Shown here: positions 1 to 5,022 of the stretch, one piece after another
Numbering within the stretch: the first letter of the stretch is position 1
Layout: each line of letters starts with the position of its first letter
Source: Candidatus Thorarchaeota archaeon
GTDB lineage: Archaea; Asgardarchaeota; Thorarchaeia; Thorarchaeales; Thorarchaeaceae
NCBI GenBank assembly: GCA_016841005.1
Contig: JAEORG010000073.1
Span: 1 to 5,022, forward strand
Direction: 5' to 3'
DNA: 5,022 nucleotides
Made by a program: the position numbers and the translations under genes
The notes under the pieces: model-generated
Seen by the model: the letters and a program-made list of their open reading frames with translations, nothing else
Told to the model about the DNA's origin: nothing
Database searches by the model: none

Positions 1-2
1 AG

Positions 3-68
3 TTGTATTCAGAAAGCCAAGACTATGAAATTCGAAAGGTTTCAACCAGAGATTCTTTCGCCCTCTAG
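3..68 (+). CDS. possible 3' end of a plus-strand gene cut by the window edge
   Basis: Reading from base 3 gives an open frame of 21 codons ending at TAG (66-68), with C-terminal residues SESQDYEIRKVSTRDSFAL. The mix of charged and polar residues looks like an ordinary soluble protein tail. A second plus frame starting at base 1 is also open and runs to TAA at 97-99, but its product is unusually rich in Lys, Arg and Phe (it ends RMFARIFRVK) and looks less natural. No function can be assigned. If either is real, the gene converges on the minus-strand operon and ends just before the hairpin at 101-119. The stretch is too short to prove coding. Confidence 0.3.
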   Translation: MYSESQDYEIRKVSTRDSFAL

Positions 69-90
69 GATGTTTGCACGAATCTTTAGA

Positions 91-119
91 GTAAAGTAAA
101 GAGCGAGAATACCTCGCTC
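91..119 (-). terminator. hairpin plus T-rich tail after the surface-protein operon
   Basis: On the minus strand, seven bases after the TAA stop of protein B, GAGCGAG (119-113), loop GTATT (112-108) and CTCGCTC (107-101) form a perfect 7-bp, GC-rich stem with a 5-nt loop. It is followed at once by TTTACTTTAC (100-91). This has the form of a Rho-independent-type terminator. Archaeal termination depends mainly on the T-rich stretch, so the hairpin may instead stabilise the 3' end. Because it is symmetric it could also serve a convergent plus-strand gene ending at 68 or 99, although the plus-strand side (ACTAAAATTA) is not a T-tract. Confidence 0.6.
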
Positions 120-126
120 ACTAAAA

Positions 127-1710
127 TTACCCGTATGTGAAGTCACTAGTAACTGGAGCTGCACCACGTTGCCGACAGTAAATTCCACCGCCGATAATAA
201 TAATGACTGCAACAGCCCCTACAGTTATCCCTATTCCAAGCAAACCAGTGAAATCAAGACTTGGTGGAAGCAATCCATCAGTTGAAGATGTGGTTGATGA
301 GGCTACCTCTATAGAGATGTCATGAACACGATGATCTAAGTAAATACCAGCACCTTTTCGCCACTGAATTCCAACGTACTTAGCAACTCTATTACTCTCA
401 CTAGCCCATTCAGCAGGTGTGAGAATGACTCCCGACCCTCCTCCAGGACCACCAGGGATTGTACCCATCAAGCCACTCGATGGATCATAGTGAATATCCA
501 GAGTCCCATGAAAATCGGGATCCATGTCATTACTGGCATACCCAGTGGATGTGATATCTGCATAGTAATAGCCTACACTAATATGAACTGCATGTTCCAA
601 TTCATCCCATGAGTTCACTGCGATATAGAAAATAGGATTTTTGCTATCGTCGAAGATCGTGAATCTAAGATTGCCCTTGTAGGATTGAGAGGGTTGAATA
701 GTTTCAACCTCCACATCCAAGCTATCAAATTCTGCAAGAGTAAAAGGTGTATCAAATTCTTTGAACCAAAATGGACCTGTTTCCCAACCTGTGTTAGTAG
801 GACAATGAAGATAGCCATTATCTGAAGCGAGAGTGCCTGAGGCAAAATCCCATCGCGACCATCCATCCCATTCTGTATGATATTTCCAACCAGAAGTACT
901 AGTACAATCATCATGCCAATCTTGTGGTGCACTAGGTGTAGTGGTGGTTGTGGTGGTTTCATCGACAACAGAACTCTGAACAAGAATGTCCATGATTCTA
1001 TCGCTCTCGTATGTAAAGGATTGTTTGTTCCAGAAGGAGATGGCAATATAATGAATCTCCCTGGTTAAATCCACAGAAATATCAGAAATCAAATTGTAGG
1101 AACCTAGTGAATCAATTCCTTCGAAATAACCGCTTTCGCCATTGTGACGTACTTGTAGAGTATCAGTCCATCCATTTGAACGATCCGATGTATGGTGGCT
1201 AGTAAAACCGGATTCATCTGTATACCCCAAGTTGTTGTATGTCGAGGATGCATACCATGCATCCACCTGATCGACATAGACTGTTCTGTTCTTGTATTGA
1301 TCATAAAGGCCTACTGCCGAAAAGCCCATTCTACTGGATGTACCGGGGTGTTTGATTTGAACTGTTAGACTTATGTCTTCTAGAGAAAAAGTAGTATCTA
1401 GAGCGTAGAAATATCGTACTCCGTGATAATAGGATGAACTTGATGGAATGCTGCCTGAATATATCTCAGAACCATCGGAGTTTATTGAAACACTTTGATG
1501 TTCACCCAAAGGTTGAGGAGGATCAGGATCCACAACCCATCCAGTAGTATTGGAACAATCATGATGCCATTGCGTAATCTGAGCAGGATGAAAATCCCTA
1601 ACAAGGGCATCTTCAGTTAAAGGGGCATTCATGCCTAGTCCTGTTAGAGTAATGCATGGTAGCACAGCCAGCATTAGTAGAATTGGTAAACTAATCTTGG
1701 TTATCTTCAA
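127..1710 (-). CDS. type I membrane-anchored surface protein B, two beta-rich modules, unknown function
   Basis: This 527-aa protein is not a family I recognise. Residues 1-26 are a signal peptide: MKITK, a hydrophobic core (ISLPILLMLAVLPCITL), then small residues. A class I module spans about 48-245, opening W-H-H-D-C-S-N-T-T-G-W. It is followed by a Thr7-Pro linker (252-259), a class II module (265-470, with CX33C at C269 and C303), a short Ser/Thr stalk (471-477) and a transmembrane helix (about 487-511). The short basic tail C-R-Q-R-G ends F-T-Y-G. The class II module has a Gly-rich loop (419-426, GGPGGGSG) absent from its paralogue. Only two N-glycosylation sequons are present (N54, N141). 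The start is TTG at 1710: an AGGAGGT lies eight bases upstream, and the ATG inside that spacer meets a stop after three codons. The stop of protein A is 19 bases upstream, so co-transcription and possibly coupled translation are likely. I infer an extracellular binding or adhesion role; no catalytic motif is evident. Confidence 0.88.
   Translation of the reverse strand: MKITKISLPILLMLAVLPCITLTGLGMNAPLTEDALVRDFHPAQITQWHHDCSNTTGWVVDPDPPQPLGEHQSVSINSDGSEIYSGSIPSSSSYYHGVRYFYALDTTFSLEDISLTVQIKHPGTSSRMGFSAVGLYDQYKNRTVYVDQVDAWYASSTYNNLGYTDESGFTSHHTSDRSNGWTDTLQVRHNGESGYFEGIDSLGSYNLISDISVDLTREIHYIAISFWNKQSFTYESDRIMDILVQSSVVDETTTTTTTPSAPQDWHDDCTSTSGWKYHTEWDGWSRWDFASGTLASDNGYLHCPTNTGWETGPFWFKEFDTPFTLAEFDSLDVEVETIQPSQSYKGNLRFTIFDDSKNPIFYIAVNSWDELEHAVHISVGYYYADITSTGYASNDMDPDFHGTLDIHYDPSSGLMGTIPGGPGGGSGVILTPAEWASESNRVAKYVGIQWRKGAGIYLDHRVHDISIEVASSTTSSTDGLLPPSLDFTGLLGIGITVGAVAVIIIIGGGIYCRQRGAAPVTSDFTYG
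301..918 (-). repeat. class II surface module of protein B (residues 265-470)
   Basis: This is the membrane-proximal module of protein B and the closest relative of the class II module in protein A (2717-3322). The two share W-H-D-D-C, T-E-W-D-G, the block S-G-T-L-A-S-D-N-G-Y-L-H-C-P, T-G-P-F-W-F-K-E-F, Q-P-S-Q-S-Y-K-G-N-L, S-W-D-E-L-E-H-A-x-H-I, and Q-W-R-K-G-x-G-I-Y-L-D-H-R. By eye more than half of the positions are identical. The hydrophobic/polar alternation and the mid-module G-x-[IL]-x-I-x-Y followed by G-L-M-G suggest a beta sandwich; the fold is an inference. Confidence 0.75.
937..957 (-). repeat. Thr7 linker between the two modules of protein B
   Basis: Seven consecutive Thr codons encode residues 252-258, followed by Pro-Ser-Ala-Pro. 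The codons are a mixture of ACC, ACA and ACT, so this is not a simple trinucleotide slippage tract. Thr-rich linkers of this kind are common in archaeal surface proteins, where they often carry O-glycans and act as extended spacers. Confidence 0.7.
976..1569 (-). repeat. class I surface module of protein B (residues 48-245)
   Basis: This is the membrane-distal module of protein B. It shares the opening motif (W-H-H-D-C-S-N-T-T-G-W), a V-x-L-Y-D block with a following D-x-W (residues 133-152), the L-x-V-x-x-x-x-x-x-G-Y block (185-195), and the closing I-x-Y-I-A-I-x-F ... D-I block (219-242) with the other four copies. Sequence similarity outside these blocks is low. Only one Cys is present (C52), so it cannot form an internal disulfide. 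Confidence 0.65.
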
Positions 1711-1718
1711 TCACACAT

Positions 1719-1725
1719 ACCTCCT
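1719..1725 (-). promoter_or_regulatory. strong Shine-Dalgarno that fixes a TTG start
   Basis: AGGAGGT on the minus strand is a full match to the anti-Shine-Dalgarno core. It sits in the 19-base gap between the TAG of protein A (1730-1732) and the TTG start of protein B (1708-1710), with an eight-base spacer. The spacer contains an ATG (1716-1718) that reads only Met-Cys-Asp before a stop, so it is not the start. Confidence 0.8.
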
Positions 1726-1729
1726 GAGT

Positions 1730-4700
1730 CTATCCATACTCAAATCCTGCAGCTACATCCGAAGTACCACCCTTCTTCTGACAAATAATCGCTGCACCAA
1801 TGATAATGATTACAGCAATGCTACCTACAGTTATTCCAATTGTGATGAAATCTGTACCTCCGGGTGTTTGATTGACAGCTACAAGCACTGTTGAAGTTTG
1901 AGTATTACCAGAACTATCATGTACTACGAGTAAATACTCATAGATGCCAGTAGCAAGTGTGTTGGGAACTAAATGAGTAATATTGACAAAATTCTCCCAA
2001 GTGTCAGAGGCAAGGAGGGTACCGTCCCTATATAGCTCAAATGTATCTGGTCGAAGATCGTATACTGACCATGATAGAATAATGCTCGAAGCACCATAAG
2101 TAATCTCAATATCTGATGGTCCAGTGATTGTAGGAGCTGTAGTATCAACAACATTGACTCTTCTAATATCATATGCCTCATTCGCAGACTCATCAATAAC
2201 AACGAGCTTGTAGTCATATTGTCCGATGTCATTCCCATCCACACTCGTGCTGATACTTGTTCCATCCCAATACCCTGTTTCATACAATACATCGTCAAGA
2301 TAGAGATAGTACTCATCTGGATACAGGTCACTTACAGACCATGTGATGGTATTGCCAGATGTACCCAGTTCCACAACTGCATCAATTGGATGCGTTATAC
2401 TCGGAGCAATCGTGTCCTCAATTGTAACAACTACAGTATCAGTGAGAATCGCTACTCCTTCAGAATCGTAGACTGTAACGACATATGTATAGGAACCAGG
2501 GTGAAGATTATTCAGTGATACAATCACATCTCCAGCCCAAGAACCACTCTCGAGGAGAGATCCATCTCTGCGAACTTCGTAGGATGCAGGATTGCAATTC
2601 TGTACTGACCAAGTGATTGTTTCCCCACTTGTTCCAGCTTCAAGACTGATGTCATCAGGTTGACTAATCACTGGATCTAGTCCAGGTTCAAGGTCAGAAG
2701 TTGAGAGCGATCCAATAGAGGTCATCTCAATATCATGTAATCGATGATCCAGATAGATACCAGTGCCCTTTCTCCACTGAACACCAATATAGGAAATTGT
2801 TCTACTTGGTTCTGCCAACCAGAGGTCTTCTGAGAGAATCAACCCACTCCCTTCAGTTTCAATATACCCCATAAGACCAGTTCCTTCCTCATAATAGATG
2901 CTGATATTCCCATTAAAATTCGGGTTCATTCCAGTAACATAGTAAGCGACTGAAGAACCGTTCTGGAAGGTATACCAAGTATAGATGTGTATAGCATGTT
3001 CCAGCTCGTCCCATGAATACGCACCCATCATAAATACACGCTCTTTATTCTGGTCAAATAAGCAAATCCAGAGGTTTCCTTTGTATGATTGAGATGGCTG
3101 GTTTGCCTCATCCTTTATTGTCCAAGAACCAAACTCCGAGGTTGTAATTGGGTCAGTGAATTCTTTAAACCAGAATGGACCAGTTGCATATCCAGTATTT
3201 GATGGACAATGGAGATATCCATTGTCTGATGCAAGTGTTCCGCTTGCTGTGTCCCACCTAGTGTATCCATCCCACTCTGTGTAATACTGCCATCCATCGG
3301 TGCTTGAACAATCATCATGCCATTTGTATATCACTGGGTCAGAGTATGTGAAATTGATGTCATGAATCCTCATTATGTCACATGCAGGATCTGTGGAGTA
3401 TGACCTGAAATTGAGTGCAATATGTTGAATCTTTCGATTCATCTCCATCTGGGAAGATTCAAGGAGTTGGAATGTTTCAACACGAGGAAATTCTCCCCAA
3501 AGGCCAGTGCTATTGGTGAATACTCTAACAATTTCACGATAGGGGTCTTGAACAGTCCAGACAAGTAACGTATTAGGGGTGGTATAGCTAGATCCATTCC
3601 TAAGATATATTGAAGCATCAACTGTCAACTGATCTGTTCCACTCCACGAATCTGCGACATTCAATGAGAGGATGGTGTCATTATTATCGTCAAACAAAAC
3701 AACCGACACTGCTCCTAATGCAGCCATAGAACTTGAATCAACTTCAATATCCGCTTCAAGTTCAATGAACTGAGACATAAGCATTGAAGCTGGAAATGTA
3801 TAGTATTGCATGGGTCCATGGCTATTCGAACCAGTTCCAAGAGATGTAGGATATATGTAATCACCACTTGAGTCCATGAAACCATCGATTTCTATACTTG
3901 GATTCTCATACCAAGAGCTGTCTGCAGACTCACTGAACGCGGTCATGTTAGAACAGTCATGATGCCAAGTATGGTGTGACGGGGTGAAGGGCTCACCTAA
4001 TGTTCCATTTACAAGTATATTTTCGATATTAACTGGAAGAAGAGTATAGGAACTGTATCTTCTACCCAAGAGGGCTACATAACGAATGGAACGTGCAAGT
4101 TCTGTATCATCAAGATATGTGAGGAATCCGCCTCCATATCCTGTAACTGAGGCTCCGATATATCCATCAGGGCCAATCCACATATCGATTGTACCGTCAA
4201 AGCTTGTGTAAGAAACTTCTTCACCAAATCCATTTCGGAAAGAGGTGCCATTCTTACAAATATAGGTTCCCCACACTGCACCACTTGAATGCCCAGACCA
4301 GCGGTCGTTTGCATATGCGGTGAACACTGGGTCTCCATCTTCATCGAGAAGATATACATTATGAGCCCCCATATAGCCACTGACCGCATTTGAAATTTGC
4401 ATATCAACACTAAAGATTATCTCACTTGTTAGGGGAATATCAATGGGCAATTGCTTCCTAAAGGCAGGACCATGCCACCCAGTATCAACAGGAATTCCTG
4501 ACACACTTATTGCGCTACCATCTGATGTATAATCACCATCAGATATACTAGCAGAAAGGAAAGAGGAAAGACGTTCCCATCCCGTAAAATTTGAGCAGTG
4601 ATCAAGCCAACTAAACCAATCTCCTGTCAAACTCAAAGATTGGTCGTCAAATAGGTCAACTGCATCAGCCTTGTAATATGTACAAATATTTCCAGATAAT

Positions 4701-4756
4701 AGTGGTATGAAAGAAGTCAAAATTAGGAGTACAATAATGCCCTTTGTGATTTTCAT
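1730..4756 (-). CDS. type I membrane-anchored surface protein A, three modules plus three Ig-like domains, unknown function
   Basis: This 1008-aa protein is a paralogue of protein B. Residues 1-32 are a signal peptide: MKITK, a hydrophobic core, and an A-D-A cleavage site before V33. Two class I modules follow (about 47-250 and 264-470), then a class II module (479-680). Three Ig-like domains of about 90 residues come next (694-780, 784-870, 874-962), joined by D-T-x-A-P linkers. A transmembrane helix (about 970-992) and a short C-Q-K-K-G-G tail ending F-E-Y-G complete it. Twelve N-X-S/T sequons are spread over the ectodomain. I chose ATG 4756 because it gives a MKITK signal peptide like that of protein B and has GGAAGTG six bases upstream. 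The frame is open to an ATG at 4867, but those 37 extra residues are not signal-like, would bury the signal peptide and cross the promoter. No catalytic motif is seen; a long-reach surface binding protein is inferred. Confidence 0.88.
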   Translation of the reverse strand: MKITKGIIVLLILTSFIPLLSGNICTYYKADAVDLFDDQSLSLTGDWFSWLDHCSNFTGWERLSSFLSASISDGDYTSDGSAISVSGIPVDTGWHGPAFRKQLPIDIPLTSEIIFSVDMQISNAVSGYMGAHNVYLLDEDGDPVFTAYANDRWSGHSSGAVWGTYICKNGTSFRNGFGEEVSYTSFDGTIDMWIGPDGYIGASVTGYGGGFLTYLDDTELARSIRYVALLGRRYSSYTLLPVNIENILVNGTLGEPFTPSHHTWHHDCSNMTAFSESADSSWYENPSIEIDGFMDSSGDYIYPTSLGTGSNSHGPMQYYTFPASMLMSQFIELEADIEVDSSSMAALGAVSVVLFDDNNDTILSLNVADSWSGTDQLTVDASIYLRNGSSYTTPNTLLVWTVQDPYREIVRVFTNSTGLWGEFPRVETFQLLESSQMEMNRKIQHIALNFRSYSTDPACDIMRIHDINFTYSDPVIYKWHDDCSSTDGWQYYTEWDGYTRWDTASGTLASDNGYLHCPSNTGYATGPFWFKEFTDPITTSEFGSWTIKDEANQPSQSYKGNLWICLFDQNKERVFMMGAYSWDELEHAIHIYTWYTFQNGSSVAYYVTGMNPNFNGNISIYYEEGTGLMGYIETEGSGLILSEDLWLAEPSRTISYIGVQWRKGTGIYLDHRLHDIEMTSIGSLSTSDLEPGLDPVISQPDDISLEAGTSGETITWSVQNCNPASYEVRRDGSLLESGSWAGDVIVSLNNLHPGSYTYVVTVYDSEGVAILTDTVVVTIEDTIAPSITHPIDAVVELGTSGNTITWSVSDLYPDEYYLYLDDVLYETGYWDGTSISTSVDGNDIGQYDYKLVVIDESANEAYDIRRVNVVDTTAPTITGPSDIEITYGASSIILSWSVYDLRPDTFELYRDGTLLASDTWENFVNITHLVPNTLATGIYEYLLVVHDSSGNTQTSTVLVAVNQTPGGTDFITIGITVGSIAVIIIIGAAIICQKKGGTSDVAAGFEYG
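1781..1849 (-). other. C-terminal transmembrane anchor of protein A (residues 970-992)
   Basis: A hydrophobic stretch (ITIGITVGSIAVIIII followed by GAAIIC) precedes K-K and a short tail, giving an N-outside, C-inside topology. The corresponding segment of protein B (178-252) is nearly identical (GITVGAVAVIIII), including a Cys at the inner boundary followed by basic residues, and both proteins end in an aromatic-rich F-x-Y-G. No PGF-CTERM or LPXTG-type sorting motif is visible, so anchoring by the helix itself is most likely. Confidence 0.8.
1871..2677 (-). repeat. three tandem Ig-like domains of protein A (residues 694-962)
   Basis: There are three copies of an approximately 90-residue unit. 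Each has P-x-D-I/A, a G-x-S-[GS]-x-x-I-x-W-S-V strand, a P-x-x-[YF]-x-[LV]-x-x-[DR]-D-G/V-x-L-[LY]-E/A strand, a downstream W, then G-x-Y-x-Y-x-[LV]-x-V-x-D-[ES] and a final V-x-V-x strand before D-T-x-A-P-x-I-T. The pattern matches the bacterial/archaeal Ig-like (HYR or fibronectin-type) repeats that form stalks in surface proteins. They lift the three modules above the membrane and are absent from protein B. Unit boundaries are approximate: 2417-2677, 2147-2407 and 1871-2137. Confidence 0.75.
2717..3322 (-). repeat. class II surface module of protein A (residues 479-680)
   Basis: This copy lies next to the Ig stalk. It opens W-H-D-D-C-S-S-T-D-G-W, has Cys at 483, 517 and 565, and closes with G-V-Q-W-R-K-G-T-G-I-Y-L-D-H-R-L-H-D-I. 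C483 and C517 match C269 and C303 of protein B with the same spacing, which suggests a conserved disulfide. C565 has no counterpart. Two sequons (N599, N617) are specific to this copy. Confidence 0.75.
3347..3967 (-). repeat. second class I surface module of protein A (residues 264-470)
   Basis: It opens W-H-H-D-C-S-N-M-T-A-F, carries H-G-P-M-x-Y-Y at about 313-319, V-V-L-F-D-D with a following D-S-W (352-371), and closes I-Q-H-I-A-L-N-F ... I-H-D-I-N-F. Six sequons lie inside it, the densest glycosylation potential in the window. It has two Cys, C268 and C459, far apart in sequence but near the module ends, which would suit a disulfide joining the N- and C-terminal strands. Confidence 0.65.
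4007..4618 (-). repeat. first class I surface module of protein A (residues 47-250)
   Basis: This is the outermost module. The opening is degenerate (W-L-D-H-C-S-N-F-T-G-W instead of W-H-H-D-C) but keeps the sequon. It also has W-H-G-P-A-F-R-K (94-101), V-Y-L-L-D-E-D with a following D-R-W (134-153), F-D-G-T-I-D-M-W-I with G-Y-I-G (186-201), and closes I-R-Y-V-A-L-L ... I-E-N-I. These are the same blocks in the same order as the other copies, which is the basis for calling it homologous. Confidence 0.6.
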
Positions 4757-4762
4757 TCCCCA

Positions 4763-4806
4763 CACTTCCAAGTTAAATTCTAGGAAATAGGATGTTATAT
4801 TATTTA
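4763..4806 (-). promoter_or_regulatory. likely promoter and ribosome-binding site of the surface-protein operon
   Basis: On the minus strand, TAAATAATATAA (4806-4795) is a good archaeal TATA-box candidate. A start site about 25 bases downstream of its centre would fall near 4775 and leave a leader of roughly 20 bases. That leader would contain GGAAGTG (4769-4763), an imperfect Shine-Dalgarno six bases before the ATG at 4756. The BRE region upstream is not clear. The positions rely on typical archaeal spacing only. Confidence 0.5.
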
Positions 4807-4846
4807 CGAGAATCCAATACGCATGACTTGATACAAACGTTGAGTA

Positions 4847-4880
4847 CTTATAGCTGAATATTCCCAAAACTTCGAAGTGG
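4847..4880 (+). promoter_or_regulatory. possible promoter and ribosome-binding site of the oxidase-like gene
   Basis: CTTATAG (4847-4853) is a TATA-like element about 38 bases upstream of the plus-strand ATG at 4888. A start site near 4876 would leave a very short leader of about 12 bases. GAAGTGG (4874-4880), seven bases before the ATG, is a weak Shine-Dalgarno candidate resembling the GGAAGTG of the opposite gene. The gene could instead be leaderless or nearly so. Confidence 0.35.
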
Positions 4881-4887
4881 GTCGAAT

Positions 4888-5022
4888 ATGACTGTTGTCA
4901 AACCATCCCGAACTCATTCTCTTTATGATGCTCTTGCAGAGATTGTCGGTGAAAATAGAGTTAATGATAATTCAGTAATCATTTCTGCGTATAGTAAAGA
5001 TGCATGCCACATCACTGCAGAA
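4888..5022 (+). CDS. N-terminus of a putative FAD-linked (GlcD-type) oxidase, truncated by the window
   Basis: Forty-five codons are open from ATG 4888 to the edge. An upstream in-frame TGA at 4855-4857 and no other ATG between make this start likely. Residues 13-42 (from Y-D-A-L-A-E-I-V-G-E-N through S-A-Y-S-K-D-A) match the familiar opening of FAD/FMN-containing dehydrogenases of the glycolate/D-lactate oxidase type, in which L-x-x-I-V-G-x-x-x-V is followed by an x-x-Y-S-x-D-A element just before the FAD-binding PCMH domain. Such enzymes oxidise 2-hydroxy acids or related substrates; the substrate here cannot be told. The FAD-binding domain lies beyond the window. The gene is divergent from the surface-protein operon and shows no functional link with it. 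Confidence 0.55.
   Translation, partial: MTVVKPSRTHSLYDALAEIVGENRVNDNSVIISAYSKDACHITAE

Noticed and set aside
471..527. PGF-CTERM or LPXTG-like sorting signal at the C-terminus of the proteins (numbers are protein B residues)
   Set aside because: No P-G-F or L-P-x-T-G motif precedes the hydrophobic helix; a stable TM anchor explains the region.
615..1046. A 143-codon minus-strand frame inside the protein B gene
   Set aside because: It is a different frame of the same strand within a clearly coding region, with low-complexity hydrophobic and Met-rich content typical of an out-of-frame shadow.
1700..1760. Possibility that A and B are one gene split by a frameshift or stop
   Set aside because: A ends with a complete TM helix and tail, and B begins with its own Shine-Dalgarno and signal peptide, so they are two complete genes.
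2219..2518. A 99-codon plus-strand frame opposite the Ig-like domains
   Set aside because: It lies antisense to well-supported repeats, has no ribosome site or recognisable motif, and is rich in Cys, Ile and Arg as expected from antisense reading.
127..4756. CRISPR array or DNA-level tandem repeat
   Set aside because: The repeats are diverged protein modules of about 600 bp; there are no short identical repeats with regular spacers.
4757..4867. In-frame extension of protein A by 37 residues to an ATG at 4867
   Set aside because: It would place the signal peptide internally, lacks a Shine-Dalgarno, runs through the probable promoter and would leave only 20 bases to the divergent gene. The ATG at 4756 matches the MKITK start of the paralogue.

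Overview
The window looks like chromosomal DNA of an archaeon, possibly an Asgard (Thorarchaeota-like) or related lineage. The evidence is two secreted, C-terminally membrane-anchored proteins with Ser/Thr-rich or Ig-like stalks and many N-glycosylation sequons, AT-rich TATA-like elements at suitable distances from the starts, and DT.AP-linked Ig-like repeats of the kind common in archaeal surface proteins. The phylum is a judgement from style; no rRNA or taxonomic marker is present.

Layout, left to right. Positions 1-68 may hold the 3' end of a plus-strand gene entering from the left (low confidence). A 7-bp perfect hairpin at 101-119 lies just downstream of the stop of the second minus-strand gene and is read as its terminator. 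Positions 127-1710 (minus) encode a 527-aa type I surface protein (protein B), starting at TTG behind a full AGGAGGT Shine-Dalgarno. Nineteen bases upstream ends a 1008-aa surface protein (protein A, 1730-4756, minus). A 131-bp divergent intergenic region (4757-4887) carries TATA-like elements for both directions. At 4888 a plus-strand gene begins; its 45 visible residues resemble the N-terminus of a GlcD-type FAD-linked oxidase.

The main content is the paralogous pair A-B, transcribed in the order A then B, probably as one operon. Together they carry five copies of a ~200-residue extracellular module that opens with a D-x-C motif (W-H-[HD]-D-C in four copies) and shows three further conserved blocks. 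I do not recognise it as a named family; the pattern suggests an all-beta, jelly-roll or concanavalin-like fold. The modules fall into two classes. Class I opens C-S-N-x-T with a built-in N-glycosylation sequon. Class II opens C-[ST]-S-T-x-G-W and ends in a nearly invariant QWRKG-GIYLDHR-HDI block. Both proteins place class I outermost and class II nearest the membrane: A is I-I-II, three Ig-like domains, TM; B is I, Thr7 linker, II, TM. Their TM segments and last residues (F-x-Y-G) match closely. The simplest reading is a co-expressed pair of cell-surface binding proteins of different reach; ligand and function are unknown.
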